From Bacteroidaceae bacterium (lineage in GTDB: Bacteria; Bacteroidota; Bacteroidia; Bacteroidales; Bacteroidaceae): a stretch of DNA of 64,000 nucleotides. The notes under the pieces are model-generated. The model ran no database searches and had not been told where the DNA came from. It was given only the letters and a program-made list of their open reading frames with translations. The DNA is taken from contig JAGBTN010000007.1 of the NCBI GenBank assembly GCA_017631315.1, forward strand, positions 166,392-230,391, in the 5' to 3' direction. Below, piece by piece: positions 33,577 to 44,520 of the stretch. A program made the position numbers and the translations under genes. Position 1 is the stretch's first letter. Every line of letters starts with the position of its first letter.

Positions 33577-34575
33577 ATGAAAACAAGATTCCTCTTTCTT
33601 CTCCTTGCTCTCTGCCTGATGACTGCCATGTCGGCACAGCGACAAAACATTATCTTCGAGACAGACATGGGCAACGATGTGGACGATGCTCTCGCCATCG
33701 ACATGCTCTACAAGTACGACCGGCAGAAACGCATCAATCTAATGGCTGTAATGCCGAACAAGGAAGGGCGTTTCCCTGCTATGTATATCGACCTGCTGAA
33801 CACTTGGTACGGCTGTAAGCGCACGCCCATCGGGGTGACGGGACGTCGGGAACAGAGCATCGTGGCGGGCAACAACTTCACTCAGGTGGTGGTGGAAAAG
33901 AAGAACGACAAGGGACAGCCTCTCTACAAACGTTCGCTGCGAGACTACGACAAACTGCTGCCTGCACCGGAACTCTACCGCAAACTGCTGGCAAAGGCGA
34001 AGGACCGGTCTGTGACCATCGTTTCGGTTGGCTTCAGCACCAATCTGGCTCTGCTGCTCGACAGCAAGCCCGACAAATATTCTCCGCTCTCGGGCAGCGA
34101 ACTGGTGGCAAGAAAGGTGGACAGGCTGGTGGTGATGGCAGGACACATGGAGGACGCCAACTACAGGGAATACAATGTGGTGAACGACGTTGCCTCCTGC
34201 CAGAAGGTGTTCCGCCAGTGGCCCACGCCCATCTACACTTCTCCCTTCGAGGTGGGGCTGCAAATCAAATATCCTGCACACAGCATAGAGAACGACTTCG
34301 GCTGGACGGCGCACCACCCCATCGTGGACTCGTATAAAGTCTATCTGCCAAAGATTGAAGACCGTCCCACATGGGACCTCACGGCCGTACTCTATGCCAT
34401 AGACCCGCAGGATTTCTTCAGCACATCCGTTCCCGGACAAATCAGCATCACAGACGACGGCTGCACACGTTTCGCCCCAAAGGCAGACGGCACGCACCAC
34501 TACCTCAGCGTAACGCCGGAACAAGCCGACCGCATACGGGATTATTTTGTAGAAATGATTACGGCAAAGCCCTGA
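33577..34575 (+). CDS. Secreted nucleoside hydrolase (IunH-like)
   Basis: A 332-residue protein with a signal peptide (FLFLLLALCLMTAMSAQ) and the calcium-binding nucleoside hydrolase signature ETDMGNDVDDALA directly after it. VSVGFSTNLALLLDSKP and VVMAGHMEDANYREYNV fit the fold; the C-terminal part is divergent from classical inosine-uridine hydrolases. It should act in the periplasm or outside, hydrolysing nucleosides or a related N-glycoside. It has its own strong promoter and converges with trmO. Confidence 0.87.
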   Translation: MKTRFLFLLLALCLMTAMSAQRQNIIFETDMGNDVDDALAIDMLYKYDRQKRINLMAVMPNKEGRFPAMYIDLLNTWYGCKRTPIGVTGRREQSIVAGNNFTQVVVEKKNDKGQPLYKRSLRDYDKLLPAPELYRKLLAKAKDRSVTIVSVGFSTNLALLLDSKPDKYSPLSGSELVARKVDRLVVMAGHMEDANYREYNVVNDVASCQKVFRQWPTPIYTSPFEVGLQIKYPAHSIENDFGWTAHHPIVDSYKVYLPKIEDRPTWDLTAVLYAIDPQDFFSTSVPGQISITDDGCTRFAPKADGTHHYLSVTPEQADRIRDYFVEMITAKP

Positions 34576-34638
34576 GAAAAAGCCATTCCCTTACTAAAGA
34601 AAAACGGCAGTCGGGCAGAACTTTTGGCTACAACTGCC

Positions 34639-35322
34639 CTACTCCACCCAGGCTTTCACCTCTCCGTCCGTCACACGAAACTTCACCTCCCGGCCTGCGA
34701 ACTCGAAGGCATAGACACGCTGCTCGTCGGCATGGTAGTGCGGACGAGGGTCGGCACTGAGTATGCCACGCAAAGCCTGCAGACGCTCGGCAGAAAAGGC
34801 CGAGACAAGCGTATCTGAGAAATGCACTGCAAGAGGCTCGATGGTTGTATTCTGCTCCTGCGCAAAGCCTCCAAGCGCATCGGGGTGGCTGTCGGTAAAA
34901 GGCAGATAGGGCTTGATGTCGAAGATGGGTGTGCCGTCCATCAGGTCGGCACCCTCCACCTCTATTACAGGTCCGTCGGGGGTATGCAGGTCGATGCTCA
35001 GAATACGAACAGAGGAGAGCCCGATGTTGTTGGGACGAAAAGGACTTCGGGTGGCAAAAACACCCATACGACGATTGCCGCCAAGACGGGGCGGACGCAC
35101 CGTGGGCTGCCACTTCTCGCCTTTGCGTCGAGCCTCGCTGAAGTCCCATAGCAGCCAGATGTGGCTGAAGCCGTCGAGACCTCGCAAGGCCTCCGGGTTG
35201 CGGTACTCGGGTTCGAAGACGATTCTGCCCTTCAGTCCGCTGACGAGACCGCTCTGGCGAGGCACGCCGAACTTTGTGGGGAAATCCGTCTCGATGTGTG
35301 CTATGGTCAACAGTTCTCTCAT
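34639..35322 (-). CDS. trmO: tRNA (t6A37) N6-methyltransferase TrmO
   Basis: TrmO (YaeB/TsaA family) methylates the N6 of t6A37 in threonine tRNA. The 227 residues include an SAM-binding beta barrel with IAHIETDFPTKFGVPRQSG, GLDGFSHIWLLWDFS, VRPPRLGGNRRMGVFATRSP and FRPNNIGLS, then the C-terminal domain (IFDIKPYLPFTDSHPDA). Its start overlaps the end of the MATE gene by 4 bases (ATGA). Confidence 0.95.
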   Translation of the reverse strand: MRELLTIAHIETDFPTKFGVPRQSGLVSGLKGRIVFEPEYRNPEALRGLDGFSHIWLLWDFSEARRKGEKWQPTVRPPRLGGNRRMGVFATRSPFRPNNIGLSSVRILSIDLHTPDGPVIEVEGADLMDGTPIFDIKPYLPFTDSHPDALGGFAQEQNTTIEPLAVHFSDTLVSAFSAERLQALRGILSADPRPHYHADEQRVYAFEFAGREVKFRVTDGEVKAWVE

Positions 35323-36635
35323 TTCTTAAACTCTCTGTAGTATAAAGCACCAGCCGTGGTAAGGCCGAAAGGGAATGCCAGCCAAATGCCTACAAGCCCC
35401 CAGCCAAAGACAAAGCCGAAGAGATAGCCCAAAGGCAACGAGATGACAATGTATGCCACGAAGGCTATCCACACCATCGCCTTGACGCGAGCCATGCCGC
35501 GCAGAGCATTGGCATAGGTGGTCTGCAAGGCATCGCCAAACTGGAATATCAAAAAAGGTATGATTAAAAGTGCCACAAGGGCAACAACCTCGGTATTGTC
35601 TGTGAAGAGCATGCCGACCTCCCTGCGCAGCAGGAACAAGGGAACGCCTTCGAGCAGGGCAATGAGCCAGCACAGATGAAGGCCCGACGCTGCCACCTTG
35701 TACGTCTGTTGCACGTCTCCCATGCCACGGTAATAACTCACCCGCACAGCCACAGCAGCCGAGAGGCCATAGTAAAGCATGAAGAAGAACTGACTGATGG
35801 TTATGGCAACCTGATGGGCTGCCAAAGCATTGGCTCCAAGCCACCCGACATAGAGTGCGCTCAGACTGAACGAAGCCGCCTCCATTGCCAGTTGCAAGGC
35901 AACGGGCCACCCCATGCGATGCAGTTCGAACTGCTCTGCCTTCGTAACAGAGGAACGAGAAAAGTCCTTACGATACAGGGCATATCGCTTCGTATAATGG
36001 AACAAGCCTGCCATGAGAGCCAGTTGCAGGATTCTGCTCAACAGAGTGGAGAGTCCTGCTCCGAGCAAACCCAACTCGGGGAAACCGCAATGGCCGAAGA
36101 TAAGAAGCCAGTTGCCGAAGATGTTGAAAACGTTGCTGACGAGCATCACCCACATCGGCATAGACGTATCCTGTATGCCGTCGCTGAACTGCTTGTAGGC
36201 ATTGAACAACATTTGCGGCAGCAGGCTCAGCAGCAAAACAAACATATAGGGACGCATCAAGGGCAAAAGGTCGGAGGGCAATCCGAACCATGGCATTGCC
36301 ACCATTAGCAGTCCGGCAAGGCACATCAGCAGCACTCCCACTGCCGCACAAGAAAAGAGTCCGTTCTTCAACTTGCCGGCAACATCGTGCAACCTGCCCT
36401 CTCCAAACAACGCACCAACTATCGGCGTCAACCCATACGAAAAACCCAGGCCTCCTATGATGAGCAAGCCCAGGATATTATTCACGAAACCGGCAGCAGC
36501 CAGTTCGTTTGTTCCGTAACGTCCAACCATAAGCGTATCGGCGAACCCCATCATGATGGTGCTCAACTGGCCCATCATGATTGGTACGCCGATGCGCAAA
36601 AGGTCGGAATAATGTGATGTCTTTATGCGAACCAC
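35319..36635 (-). CDS. MATE-family multidrug exporter
   Basis: An inner-membrane antiporter with 12 predicted helices, two MatE domains, about 438 residues from the GTG at 36635. The open frame reaches an ATG at 36698 deep inside glgP, but the family start fits [18 protein letters not shown]. Landmarks are [40 protein letters not shown] and [15 protein letters not shown]. It overlaps the end of glgP by 13 bases and trmO by 4, so all three are coupled. Substrate unknown. Confidence 0.9.
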   Translation of the reverse strand: MVRIKTSHYSDLLRIGVPIMMGQLSTIMMGFADTLMVGRYGTNELAAAGFVNNILGLLIIGGLGFSYGLTPIVGALFGEGRLHDVAGKLKNGLFSCAAVGVLLMCLAGLLMVAMPWFGLPSDLLPLMRPYMFVLLLSLLPQMLFNAYKQFSDGIQDTSMPMWVMLVSNVFNIFGNWLLIFGHCGFPELGLLGAGLSTLLSRILQLALMAGLFHYTKRYALYRKDFSRSSVTKAEQFELHRMGWPVALQLAMEAASFSLSALYVGWLGANALAAHQVAITISQFFFMLYYGLSAAVAVRVSYYRGMGDVQQTYKVAASGLHLCWLIALLEGVPLFLLRREVGMLFTDNTEVVALVALLIIPFLIFQFGDALQTTYANALRGMARVKAMVWIAFVAYIVISLPLGYLFGFVFGWGLVGIWLAFPFGLTTAGALYYREFKK

Positions 36636-39187
36636 TTCACGTAGCAGAAGTCCTGACGATGGGGCAGGTTCTCGTTCTTCGGGAACATGCGGTAGCAAAC
36701 CTTGAAGCTGCCAGCATTGTCGATGCAGTGAGAAGCCTTGAAGGTGTAGTTGTTACCCTCGCAACCTACCATCTCGAAAGCCTCAACACAGTAGATGTGC
36801 TCCTCGCCGTTCTTGTCGGTAACGAGTGTCACCAACTCCATGCCAACAGCATCGTGCAAGCCTGCCTCGTCAACAACAACTTCGACGTTGTACTTCTTGC
36901 CTGCCTCGATAGAACCATTCACGAGTTCCTCGCTCTTCTTCACGCTTACCACGTTGATGGCATCCCAGCGCTCGGCAACGCTCTCCTTCCAGAGGGCAAT
37001 CTCGCCTGCAAGCTGGTTGTCGTTTGCCTGCAACTGCAGAGAACGGTCGCGCAACTTGTTGTAGAACTTGCTATAGTAGTCGTCGAGCTGACGCTTCATT
37101 GTGTAATGAGGAGCAATCTGTGCGATGCTGTTCTTCACAACCTTCACCCAACCGGTGCTGAAGCCCTTGGCGTTGCGAGCATAGTAGAGAGGCATCACCT
37201 CGTTCTCAAGCAGAGAGTAGATGGTGGCAGCATCGAGCTGATCCTGATACTCCTGGTTCTGGTAAGTACGCTTCTCGGTCAGTGCCCAGCCTGCGCCTTC
37301 ACGATAGCCTTCGAGCCACCAGCCGTCGAGGACAGAGAGGTTTACTACACCGTTCATCAGTGCCTTCTCACCGCTGGTACCGCTTGCCTCGAGAGGACGA
37401 GTCGGAGTGTTCATCCAGATGTCAACACCGCTTACGAGACGGCGTGCGAGCTGCATGTCGTAGTTCTCAAGGAAGATGATCTTACCCAGGAACTCAGGAC
37501 GCTGGCTGATTTCATAAATCTTCTTGATGAGACCCTGACCGGCGCCATCGGCGGGGTGTGCCTTACCAGTGTAAAGGAACTGAACAGGATAGTTGGGATT
37601 GTTTACAATGCGTGACAGACGCTCCAGGTCGGTGAAGAGGAGATGAGCACGCTTGTATGTTGCAAAGCGACGGCCGAAACCGATAAGCAACGCATTGGGG
37701 TTGATCTTGTCCATGAGAGAAACCACACGGCTGGGATCGCCCTGATTCTTGAGCCAGCTGTCGCGGAACTGCTCACGGATGTAGTCGATGAGTTTTGTCT
37801 TCAACGCCATGCGTGTCTTCCAAACCTCTTCGTCGCTGACATTGTAGATTGCCTCCCAGATGCTCTGGTTGCTCTGGTCTGCAAGATGGTTGGCATCGAA
37901 GTGCTTTGCATAGAGTGTACGCCACTCGTTGGCACACCATGTGGGGAAGTGAACACCATTGGTAACATAACCAACGTGGCTCTCTTCGGGATAGTAACCC
38001 TTCCAGATGCCAGCAAACATCTTCTTGCTGACCTCGCCGTGCAACCAGCTCACGCCATTAACCTCCTGTGAGGTGTTGCAAGCAAAGGTTGACATGCAGA
38101 AGCGTTCTGACTTATCTTCGGGATTCATGCGACCCATGCCCATGAACTCGTCCCAGCTGATGCCAAGCATCTGAGGATAGCCGCTCATGTACTTACCAAA
38201 GAGCTGCTCGTCGAAATAGTCGTGACCTGCAGGTACGGGAGTGTGTACAGTGTAAAGAGAAGAAGCACGTACGAGTTCGAGAGCCTGTGTGAAGCCCATG
38301 CCACCACGTACATAGTCAACAAGACGCTGAACATTGCAAAGGGCTGCATGGCCTTCGTTGCAGTGATATACGTCCTTCTTGATGCCGAGCTTCTGCAAGG
38401 TCAGCACACCACCAATACCAAGCAAGATCTCCTGCTTCAGACGGTTTTCCCAGTCGCCACCATAAAGTGCATGAGTAATGCTGCGGTCGAACTGTGAGTT
38501 CATATCATTGTCGGTGTCGAGCAGATAGAGCTTGATGCGACCTACATTGACACGCCATACATAAGCGTGAACATAGTAGTTCATATAAGGAACGTCGACA
38601 ACCATCGGGGTGCCGTCTTCGTTCATCTGCTGTTCGATGGGCAGCGAACCGAAGTTCTGTGCCTCGTAGTTGGCAATCTGCTGGCCGTCCATGCTCAGAG
38701 TCTGAGTGAAGTAGCCATAACGATAGAGGAAACCTACAGCACACATATCGACATTAGAGTCGCTGGCTTCCTTAAGATAGTCGCCAGCCAAGATGCCGAG
38801 ACCACCACTATAAATCTTCAATACCTGGTTCAAGCCATACTCCATGCAGAGGTATGCTACGCTGGCACGATTCTTGTCGGGCTCTACGTCCATATATGCA
38901 CGGAACTGCTTGTAAACATTGTCCATCTTCTTCAGGACTGCCTTGTCCTGAGAGAGTTTCTCCATCTTCTCGAAGCCAAGACGCTCGAGCAAGAGTACTG
39001 GGTTCTGACCACACTCCTCGAAGAGTGTTTCGTCGAGACTACGGAAAAGGCTGCGGGCATCATGGTTCCACGCCCACCACATGTTGCGTGCGAGTTCCTC
39101 GAGCTTGCCGAGTTCTGCAGGAACATTACTTTTTACTGCAATAGGTTTCCAGCAGGGCTGATTGGCATTACTTGCTTTAATTTTCAT
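36623..39187 (-). CDS. glgP: Alpha-glucan (glycogen) phosphorylase
   Basis: A GT35 phosphorylase of 854 residues of the MalP-like alpha-glucan branch with an N-terminal extra domain ([17 protein letters not shown]). It releases glucose 1-phosphate from glycogen. Visible features: [56 protein letters not shown], and the sugar-site segment [17 protein letters not shown]. The C-terminal part is not the canonical PLP lysine region by simple reading, but the fold is clear. It lies 36 bases after glgA on the same strand, forming a synthesis-and-breakdown pair. Confidence 0.93.
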   Translation of the reverse strand: MKIKASNANQPCWKPIAVKSNVPAELGKLEELARNMWWAWNHDARSLFRSLDETLFEECGQNPVLLLERLGFEKMEKLSQDKAVLKKMDNVYKQFRAYMDVEPDKNRASVAYLCMEYGLNQVLKIYSGGLGILAGDYLKEASDSNVDMCAVGFLYRYGYFTQTLSMDGQQIANYEAQNFGSLPIEQQMNEDGTPMVVDVPYMNYYVHAYVWRVNVGRIKLYLLDTDNDMNSQFDRSITHALYGGDWENRLKQEILLGIGGVLTLQKLGIKKDVYHCNEGHAALCNVQRLVDYVRGGMGFTQALELVRASSLYTVHTPVPAGHDYFDEQLFGKYMSGYPQMLGISWDEFMGMGRMNPEDKSERFCMSTFACNTSQEVNGVSWLHGEVSKKMFAGIWKGYYPEESHVGYVTNGVHFPTWCANEWRTLYAKHFDANHLADQSNQSIWEAIYNVSDEEVWKTRMALKTKLIDYIREQFRDSWLKNQGDPSRVVSLMDKINPNALLIGFGRRFATYKRAHLLFTDLERLSRIVNNPNYPVQFLYTGKAHPADGAGQGLIKKIYEISQRPEFLGKIIFLENYDMQLARRLVSGVDIWMNTPTRPLEASGTSGEKALMNGVVNLSVLDGWWLEGYREGAGWALTEKRTYQNQEYQDQLDAATIYSLLENEVMPLYYARNAKGFSTGWVKVVKNSIAQIAPHYTMKRQLDDYYSKFYNKLRDRSLQLQANDNQLAGEIALWKESVAERWDAINVVSVKKSEELVNGSIEAGKKYNVEVVVDEAGLHDAVGMELVTLVTDKNGEEHIYCVEAFEMVGCEGNNYTFKASHCIDNAGSFKVCYRMFPKNENLPHRQDFCYVKWFA

Positions 39188-39223
39188 TTTTCTTTATTCT
39201 TATAATTATTGTATTTCTGATGA

Positions 39224-40882
39224 TTATTTGTTTCTCTCTGTTGATTTGCGCAAAGCTACGTCGTAGGCATCATAATAATACTGAATGAAGTTACCCCAAA
39301 GGGCTTTCTTCGCCAGCTTTGACGCATTGGTGCGTGCCTTGTCGGCTGTCTTCTTGTCGAATGCTGCATAACGGGCAATGGTTGCACTCAGTTGCTCTGC
39401 CACTTCCTGGAAATTGTAGTCGTTGCGAGCAATAACTTCCACACCGTCCTCCAGTTTGCTGTCGCGTCCTATGCTTGTGCATGCCCAAACGCCAAATCCA
39501 CTGAGGGAAGTGGTGATACAAGGAACATGGAAAGCAACTGCCTCGAGTGGCGTATAGCCCCAAGGCTCATAATAGGAGGGATAAGCGGCAAGGTCGTCTC
39601 CGATAAGCAGGTCGTAATAAGGCTTCTGGAAGATGCCGTCGTTGCCGTCGAGATAACAGGGAACGAAGATAACTTTAACACGGCTCTCCTTGTCGTTCTT
39701 CATGCCATGTGAACGCAAGAAGTTCAGCACAGGGTCATTCCAAGCCTCGTGAAGGTCGTGAGTAATTACAGGCTCTGGCAGAGGCTCGTTATAGGTTCCT
39801 CCTTGACGAAGACGCTCCTGCAAGTCGGCACGAGGGCTCTTCACCCAAGCAGGTACCTGTATGAGCATCAGCACCTGACGTTGGAGCTCGGTGTCGTAGA
39901 GACTGCGATAAGCGGCTTCGAGGAAGACATCGATACCCTTGTTACGATATTCATAGCGACCACTTGTTGCTACAATAAGGGTATCGGCAGGATACTCAAC
40001 ACCAGTCAGAGCATTAGCCACCTGCAAAATCTTGGCGCGAGCCTCGTTGCGGCGTTTTGTAAATGCTGCTCCTGCTGGCACGAAGTCTGCTTCGAAACCG
40101 TTAGGCAGAATAACATCTGGAGTTTTATCGAGCAACTCAGAACATTCGCGGCCAGTGACATCGCTGACAGTCGTGAAGCAGTCAACATGATGAGCCGCCT
40201 GGCGTTCCACACTATGTTTAGCTTCCATGTTGAGTTCGGCAGCCATCTGTGTGCCGTTATAAGCCCACAAATACTCGTACAGAGGTTTGTTGTTGCCTGC
40301 GATACTGCGGCCGATACTTGTGGCATGAGTTGTGAAGATGGTTGCTATCTCCGGAACGTTTTTCTTAATGTAGAGTGCTCCGAGACAAGTCATCCATTCA
40401 TGAGCCTGATAGACTACTTTTTTCTTACTGCTGAGTTTCGTGCGATAGAAACTTTCCACCACAAGGGCTGCAGCATAACTGAACATGCTGGCCTCGTCGT
40501 AATCGCCGTAAGCATGAAGGCTATCTACCTGGAAATCGTTCCAGACATCGCCGTACAACTCGTTCTTCTTCTCAAAATAAGGTTGGAAATCAACCAGTAT
40601 AACACACGGATTGCCGGGGATATTCCAACGGCCAACGCGAACATTCAGTCCTTGTTCGGCAGCCTTCTTCACCCATGCAGGCCAAAGTTTTGTATCTTCA
40701 ATAAAGAGAGGATTCTCCTTTCCTTTCCATACATCAGGACCAATGAAAACAAGTTTGTCAGGATACTGTTCCTGCAATGTTTTGGCACGGGTTGACAGTA
40801 CGGTATAGATACCTCCCATCTTGTTACAAACCTCCCAACTACTCTCAAAAATAAAGTCGGGATTCAATCTTTTTTCTCTCAT
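39224..40882 (-). CDS. glgA: Glycogen synthase (GT3/GT5-like)
   Basis: A 552-residue glycosyltransferase. The start at 40882 (MREKRLNPDFIFESSWEV) is preferred to the far upstream ATG, which would lie before the promoter. It shows the KMGGIYTVLSTRA nucleotide-sugar loop, VYQAHEWMTCLGALYIKK, IFTTHATSIGR, and the C-terminal EPWGYTPLEAVAF segment. The whole resembles the eukaryote-like GT3 glycogen synthases found in Bacteroidetes. Paired with glgP; no branching enzyme is in the window. Confidence 0.92.
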   Translation of the reverse strand: MREKRLNPDFIFESSWEVCNKMGGIYTVLSTRAKTLQEQYPDKLVFIGPDVWKGKENPLFIEDTKLWPAWVKKAAEQGLNVRVGRWNIPGNPCVILVDFQPYFEKKNELYGDVWNDFQVDSLHAYGDYDEASMFSYAAALVVESFYRTKLSSKKKVVYQAHEWMTCLGALYIKKNVPEIATIFTTHATSIGRSIAGNNKPLYEYLWAYNGTQMAAELNMEAKHSVERQAAHHVDCFTTVSDVTGRECSELLDKTPDVILPNGFEADFVPAGAAFTKRRNEARAKILQVANALTGVEYPADTLIVATSGRYEYRNKGIDVFLEAAYRSLYDTELQRQVLMLIQVPAWVKSPRADLQERLRQGGTYNEPLPEPVITHDLHEAWNDPVLNFLRSHGMKNDKESRVKVIFVPCYLDGNDGIFQKPYYDLLIGDDLAAYPSYYEPWGYTPLEAVAFHVPCITTSLSGFGVWACTSIGRDSKLEDGVEVIARNDYNFQEVAEQLSATIARYAAFDKKTADKARTNASKLAKKALWGNFIQYYYDAYDVALRKSTERNK

Positions 40883-40911
40883 TAACAGTCTATAATACCA
40901 AAATTCGCGCG

Positions 40912-40919
40912 CAAAGGTA
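40912..40919 (-). promoter_or_regulatory. Bacteroidetes -7 element, glgA-glgP unit
   Basis: TACCTTTG on the minus strand, 29 bases before the ATG at 40882. Confidence 0.7.
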
Positions 40920-40981
40920 CAACAATTTATGTTAAAAAAGAAACGATTCATACATTTTATATATAATTATATAGAGTAGCG

Positions 40982-41012
40982 TTGGATTGTATACCTTTTT
41001 TTAGTAACTTTG
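40982..41012 (+). promoter_or_regulatory. Promoter of the cytochrome/oxidoreductase cluster
   Basis: TTG (40982-40984), 20 bases, TAACTTTG (41005-41012), 42 bases before the first ORF. Confidence 0.75.
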
Positions 41013-41054
41013 TAGGAGTTTTTTATATTCACACGAGAAAATATAAAACTTCAC

Positions 41055-41471
41055 ATGAGAAAACAGGCAATTACTGCTGTCATGTTGGGCTACTTCACTG
41101 CATGCCTTGGACAAGGCCCCTGGAAGCTCAATCTGCATTGCCAGGAGGAAAACATCAACTTAAAACTTGACCTCTACGAGGAAACCATCAGTGTGCCGGG
41201 ACTGGAAGATTTCGGCCCGATGAACGGATTCCTCGGCGGCAACATTTATGGTGTGTGGTATGTGGCTGGATTCGATATTAAAAACGAACGCTCTGCAAAC
41301 ATTACCATTGCCAACGACCTTGGCAGCGAAGACCAGAAATTGACACTGACGCAAACCTCCGACAGCACCTATATGCTGAAGTTCCTTGGACATAACTTCG
41401 TAAAACGCGTCCAAGGAAAGAAACTCGTGAAGATTCCATCGGAAATGGAAATGAGAGTAAAGCCTCTCTGA
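41055..41471 (+). CDS. Putative lipoprotein at the head of the cytochrome cluster
   Basis: A 138-residue protein with a short signal ending LGYFTAC, a possible lipobox. The rest is predicted beta-rich (INLKLDLYEETISVPGL, GNIYGVWYVAGFDI, KLTLTQTSDSTYMLKFLG) and looks like a small lipocalin-like or sandwich fold. I do not recognise the family. It begins after a clear promoter and 52 bases before the cytochrome/SUMF1 gene, so it likely belongs to that unit and works at the envelope. Confidence 0.7.
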   Translation: MRKQAITAVMLGYFTACLGQGPWKLNLHCQEENINLKLDLYEETISVPGLEDFGPMNGFLGGNIYGVWYVAGFDIKNERSANITIANDLGSEDQKLTLTQTSDSTYMLKFLGHNFVKRVQGKKLVKIPSEMEMRVKPL

Positions 41472-41523
41472 CTCCATGCCAAAGCCGGGAACTAACCCAA
41501 CTAACAAAATTTAAAACCAGATA

Positions 41524-43068
41524 ATGAATCGTAATAAGAAATCATCCCAGTCGGGAGCAAAGAAAAAGAACCGATACCTGCTTGCAGCCTTAGGCGGCTT
41601 TGGATTCGGCGTTGTACTTGTATTGGCTGCACTCTACACAAACGAGGCCACCTCGACCAACGAGTCGTGTATGTCCTGCCATGTTCACCCCGAAGCCGAA
41701 ACAAGCTGGAAGCAAAGCGTTCACTATGCAAACGGAAGCGGCGTGCAGACAGACTGCGTAGCCTGCCATTTGCCCCCCAAAGGCACACCTTATTACTATT
41801 TTGCAAAGGTAAAAACAGGACTCCGCGACATTTGGATGTACCTGACACACGACAAAGAAGAGCTTGACTTCGAAAGCAAACGGACAGCCGAATATGCGCC
41901 GAACATCGTCTACAACAGTTCCTGCAAGGAGTGCCATGCCAATCTTTTCCCACAAGGCATCACGGACGATGGCGTTGCTGCCCACCTATACTACGAAGAC
42001 AACGAGGAAAAGTTGAACCTGCAATGCGTAAGTTGCCACCTCGATGCCGGACACTTCCTGCCCGGTTACAAACACGAAAAGATGGTTGCTGCGCCGATTG
42101 ACACCACTGGCCCTGTCTTCACAGAACCGGCAAGTGTCACATCTTTCCAAAACTTCGTGGAAACTATTCCCGGCACTCGCGCATCCATCAGCATGATTGC
42201 TGTTCCCGGTGGCACATTCACAATGGGCAGCCAAGAGGGAGACAAATTCAGCCGTCCCGACGAATATCCTGCCCACGAAGTAACCGTATCGCCTTTCTTT
42301 ATGGCAGAGGTAGAAATCACATGGGACCAGTATTGGGCCTTCTACATTGAAACCATGTCGGAAGGACGCACAAAGCCCGAGACTATCTATGCAAACAATA
42401 GCCGTCCTGACGTTGATGCCGTATCAGGCCCTACCCCACCATTCGGCATGCCCGACCAAGGCTGGGGCATGGGTAACCGACCTGCCATCACTATGACGCA
42501 CTATGCTGCCGAGACGTTCTGCCAGTGGCTCAGCCTGAAGACCGGCCGTCATTATCGTCTGCCGACAGAAGCCGAATGGGAATATGCTGCCAGAGGCGGC
42601 ACCGACTCGCCCTACTTCTTCGAAGGAAAGCCATCGACATATTCGAGCCAAGGACTATGGAACAGCATCTTTGGCACAGACACGACAACCATCAATCGCT
42701 ATGCCATCTACGCTCTTAACAGCAAGAGCCGCACACAAGAGCCTTCACGAGTAGCAGCCAACCCCTTCGGCTTGCGCAATATGCTTGGCAATGTGATGGA
42801 GTATTGTCAAGACTGGTATGCCGAGGATGCCTATGAGCAGGCAGGAGCCAACGCTGTCGACCCGAAAGGACCGGCAACAGGCACAGATTATGTGGTGCGT
42901 GGCGGCAGTTATCAGGACGACGCCAGCGAACTGCGTTGTGCAGCCCGTCGCCACAGCGATTATGAGGCTTGGCTCAAGACAGACCCGCAGAACCCCAAGA
43001 GCATCTGGTGGCTGAGCGACATAAAAGGCATTGGCTTCCGCGTCGTATGCGACGCCCCCACAAAATAA
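41524..43068 (+). CDS. Membrane-anchored tetraheme cytochrome c fused to a SUMF1 domain
   Basis: A 514-residue fusion. One N-terminal membrane helix (about 19-40) precedes a NapC/NrfH-like region with four CxxCH heme sites at residues 49-53, 78-82, 134-138 and 168-172. Residues about 222-514 form a formylglycine-generating-enzyme-like SUMF1 domain (MGSQEGDKFSRPDEYP, RLPTEAEWEYAARGG, GNVMEYCQDWY, VVRGGSYQDD, GFRVV). The cysteine pair of true formylglycine enzymes is not present after RGGSY, so sulfatase activation is unlikely. NapC-type cytochromes take electrons from menaquinol or give them to it. Neighbours suggest redox chemistry on sugars in the periplasm. Confidence 0.88.
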   Translation: MNRNKKSSQSGAKKKNRYLLAALGGFGFGVVLVLAALYTNEATSTNESCMSCHVHPEAETSWKQSVHYANGSGVQTDCVACHLPPKGTPYYYFAKVKTGLRDIWMYLTHDKEELDFESKRTAEYAPNIVYNSSCKECHANLFPQGITDDGVAAHLYYEDNEEKLNLQCVSCHLDAGHFLPGYKHEKMVAAPIDTTGPVFTEPASVTSFQNFVETIPGTRASISMIAVPGGTFTMGSQEGDKFSRPDEYPAHEVTVSPFFMAEVEITWDQYWAFYIETMSEGRTKPETIYANNSRPDVDAVSGPTPPFGMPDQGWGMGNRPAITMTHYAAETFCQWLSLKTGRHYRLPTEAEWEYAARGGTDSPYFFEGKPSTYSSQGLWNSIFGTDTTTINRYAIYALNSKSRTQEPSRVAANPFGLRNMLGNVMEYCQDWYAEDAYEQAGANAVDPKGPATGTDYVVRGGSYQDDASELRCAARRHSDYEAWLKTDPQNPKSIWWLSDIKGIGFRVVCDAPTK

Positions 43069-43114
43069 GACACAAGACATTAATACACATTAAACCCATA
43101 AAACAACAAAATCT

Positions 43115-44458
43115 ATGAAACAAGAAGGAATCAGCAGACGCCATTTTTTGGCCGGCGCTGCAACCGTCGGAGCCGCTGCAGTAGCAGCTCCTGCACTTCT
43201 TGCCAGCTGTTCTGGCAAAGAAAAGTTCACCCCTCTCAAGAAAGAAGGTGAATACTATGTACCCGAACTGCCCGACAAGGCTATCGACGGACGCGAGCTG
43301 AAGGTTGGTCTCATTGGTTGTGGCGGACGCGGTAGCGGTGCCATCATCAACTTGCTCGACGCTGCCAACAACATCAAGGTTGTTGCTCTTGGCGATGTTT
43401 TCGAGGATCGCTTGAACGATGTACGCAACCGTCTTATCAACGAGCGCGGCCAGGAAGTTCCACAGGAGAACTGCTTCATCGGTTTCGACTCATACAAGAA
43501 GGTTATCGACTCTGGTGTTGATATGATTATCAGCACTGCTCCTCCAGTATTCCGCCCCGACCACTTCAAGTATGCAACCGAAAAGGGCGTTCACTCTTTC
43601 CTCGAGAAGCCCATCGCCATCGACCCCAAGGGCTATCGCTCCATCATGGCAACAGCCAAGCAGGCACAGGCCAAGGGCTTGAGTGTTGTAGTAGGCACAC
43701 AGCGCCACCACGAGCGTCGCTACGTAGAGGCTAACAAGCAGATTCAGGCAGGCCTTATCGGCGAAATCACCGGCGGCAATGTTTACTGGAACCAGGGCAT
43801 GCTGTGGTACCGTCAGCGCGAAGAAGGCTGGACCGACATGGAATGGAACATCCGCGACTGGGTGAACTGGAAGTGGCTGAGCGGCGACCACATCATCGAG
43901 CAGCACGTACACAACATCGACGTATTCCTCTGGATGAGCGGCTTGAAGCCCGTATCTGCAACAGCATTCGGCTCTCGCCAACGCCGCGTGACAGGCGACC
44001 AGTACGATTTCTTCAGCACCGACTTCGTGATGGAGAACGGCATACACATGCACTCAATGTGTCGCCAGATTGACGGCTGCAGCAGCAAGGTGAGCGAATA
44101 CATCCAGGGTAGCAAGGGCAGCTGGGACAGCGAAACCAACGAGATAAAGGACCTCCAGGGCAACGTCATCTGGAAGTACGACGAAGAGAAGGCAAAGCAA
44201 GAATTCCAGTTGCACGACCCCTACACACTGGAACATGTTGACTGGGTGAATCACATCCGCAAGGGTACTGCTCACGAAGAGGCCACAGAGTGCGCTATCT
44301 CCTGCATGGCAGGCATCATGGGACGTGAGGCTGCCTACACCGGCAACACTGTCACATGGGACGAGATGACACAGTCTCCACAGGATTTCATGCCCGAGAA
44401 ACTCGAGCTCGGTCCCCTCGACCTGGCATCGATGACCGTTCCCGTACCCGGAAAGTAA
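43115..44458 (+). CDS. Tat-exported Gfo/Idh/MocA oxidoreductase
   Basis: A 447-residue protein with a twin-arginine signal (ISRRHFLAGAATVG) that ends in a lipobox-like LLASCSG. The Rossmann fold follows (LKVGLIGCGGRGSGAI), then SFLEKPIAIDPKG, the classical EKP motif, and a C-terminal alpha/beta domain. Members often carry tightly bound NAD(P) out of the cytosol and oxidise sugar hydroxyls, for example at C3 of glycosides. It follows the cytochrome fusion by 46 bases and precedes a TIM-barrel protein that is also exported. Confidence 0.92.
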   Translation: MKQEGISRRHFLAGAATVGAAAVAAPALLASCSGKEKFTPLKKEGEYYVPELPDKAIDGRELKVGLIGCGGRGSGAIINLLDAANNIKVVALGDVFEDRLNDVRNRLINERGQEVPQENCFIGFDSYKKVIDSGVDMIISTAPPVFRPDHFKYATEKGVHSFLEKPIAIDPKGYRSIMATAKQAQAKGLSVVVGTQRHHERRYVEANKQIQAGLIGEITGGNVYWNQGMLWYRQREEGWTDMEWNIRDWVNWKWLSGDHIIEQHVHNIDVFLWMSGLKPVSATAFGSRQRRVTGDQYDFFSTDFVMENGIHMHSMCRQIDGCSSKVSEYIQGSKGSWDSETNEIKDLQGNVIWKYDEEKAKQEFQLHDPYTLEHVDWVNHIRKGTAHEEATECAISCMAGIMGREAAYTGNTVTWDEMTQSPQDFMPEKLELGPLDLASMTVPVPGK

Positions 44459-44470
44459 AACACCATCAGC

Positions 44471-44494
44471 CTCTCTCCCGCACAAGGGAGAGAG
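44471..44494 (+). other. Hairpin between oxidoreductase and TIM-barrel gene
   Basis: CTCTCTCCC (44471-44479) and GGGAGAGAG (44486-44494) make a 9-bp perfect stem without a T run. It may stabilise or process the message rather than end it. Confidence 0.5.
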
Positions 44495-44520
44495 CAATGT
44501 TCAATGAACAATAACATATT

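Noticed and set aside
33202-33645. A 147-codon minus-strand frame before the nucleoside hydrolase gene
   Set aside because: It runs through the 22-bp array and the consensus plus-strand promoter and has no protein-like composition.
41524-43068. The SUMF1 domain as a true sulfatase-activating enzyme
   Set aside because: The cysteine pair expected after RGGSY is missing and no sulfatase gene is nearby.
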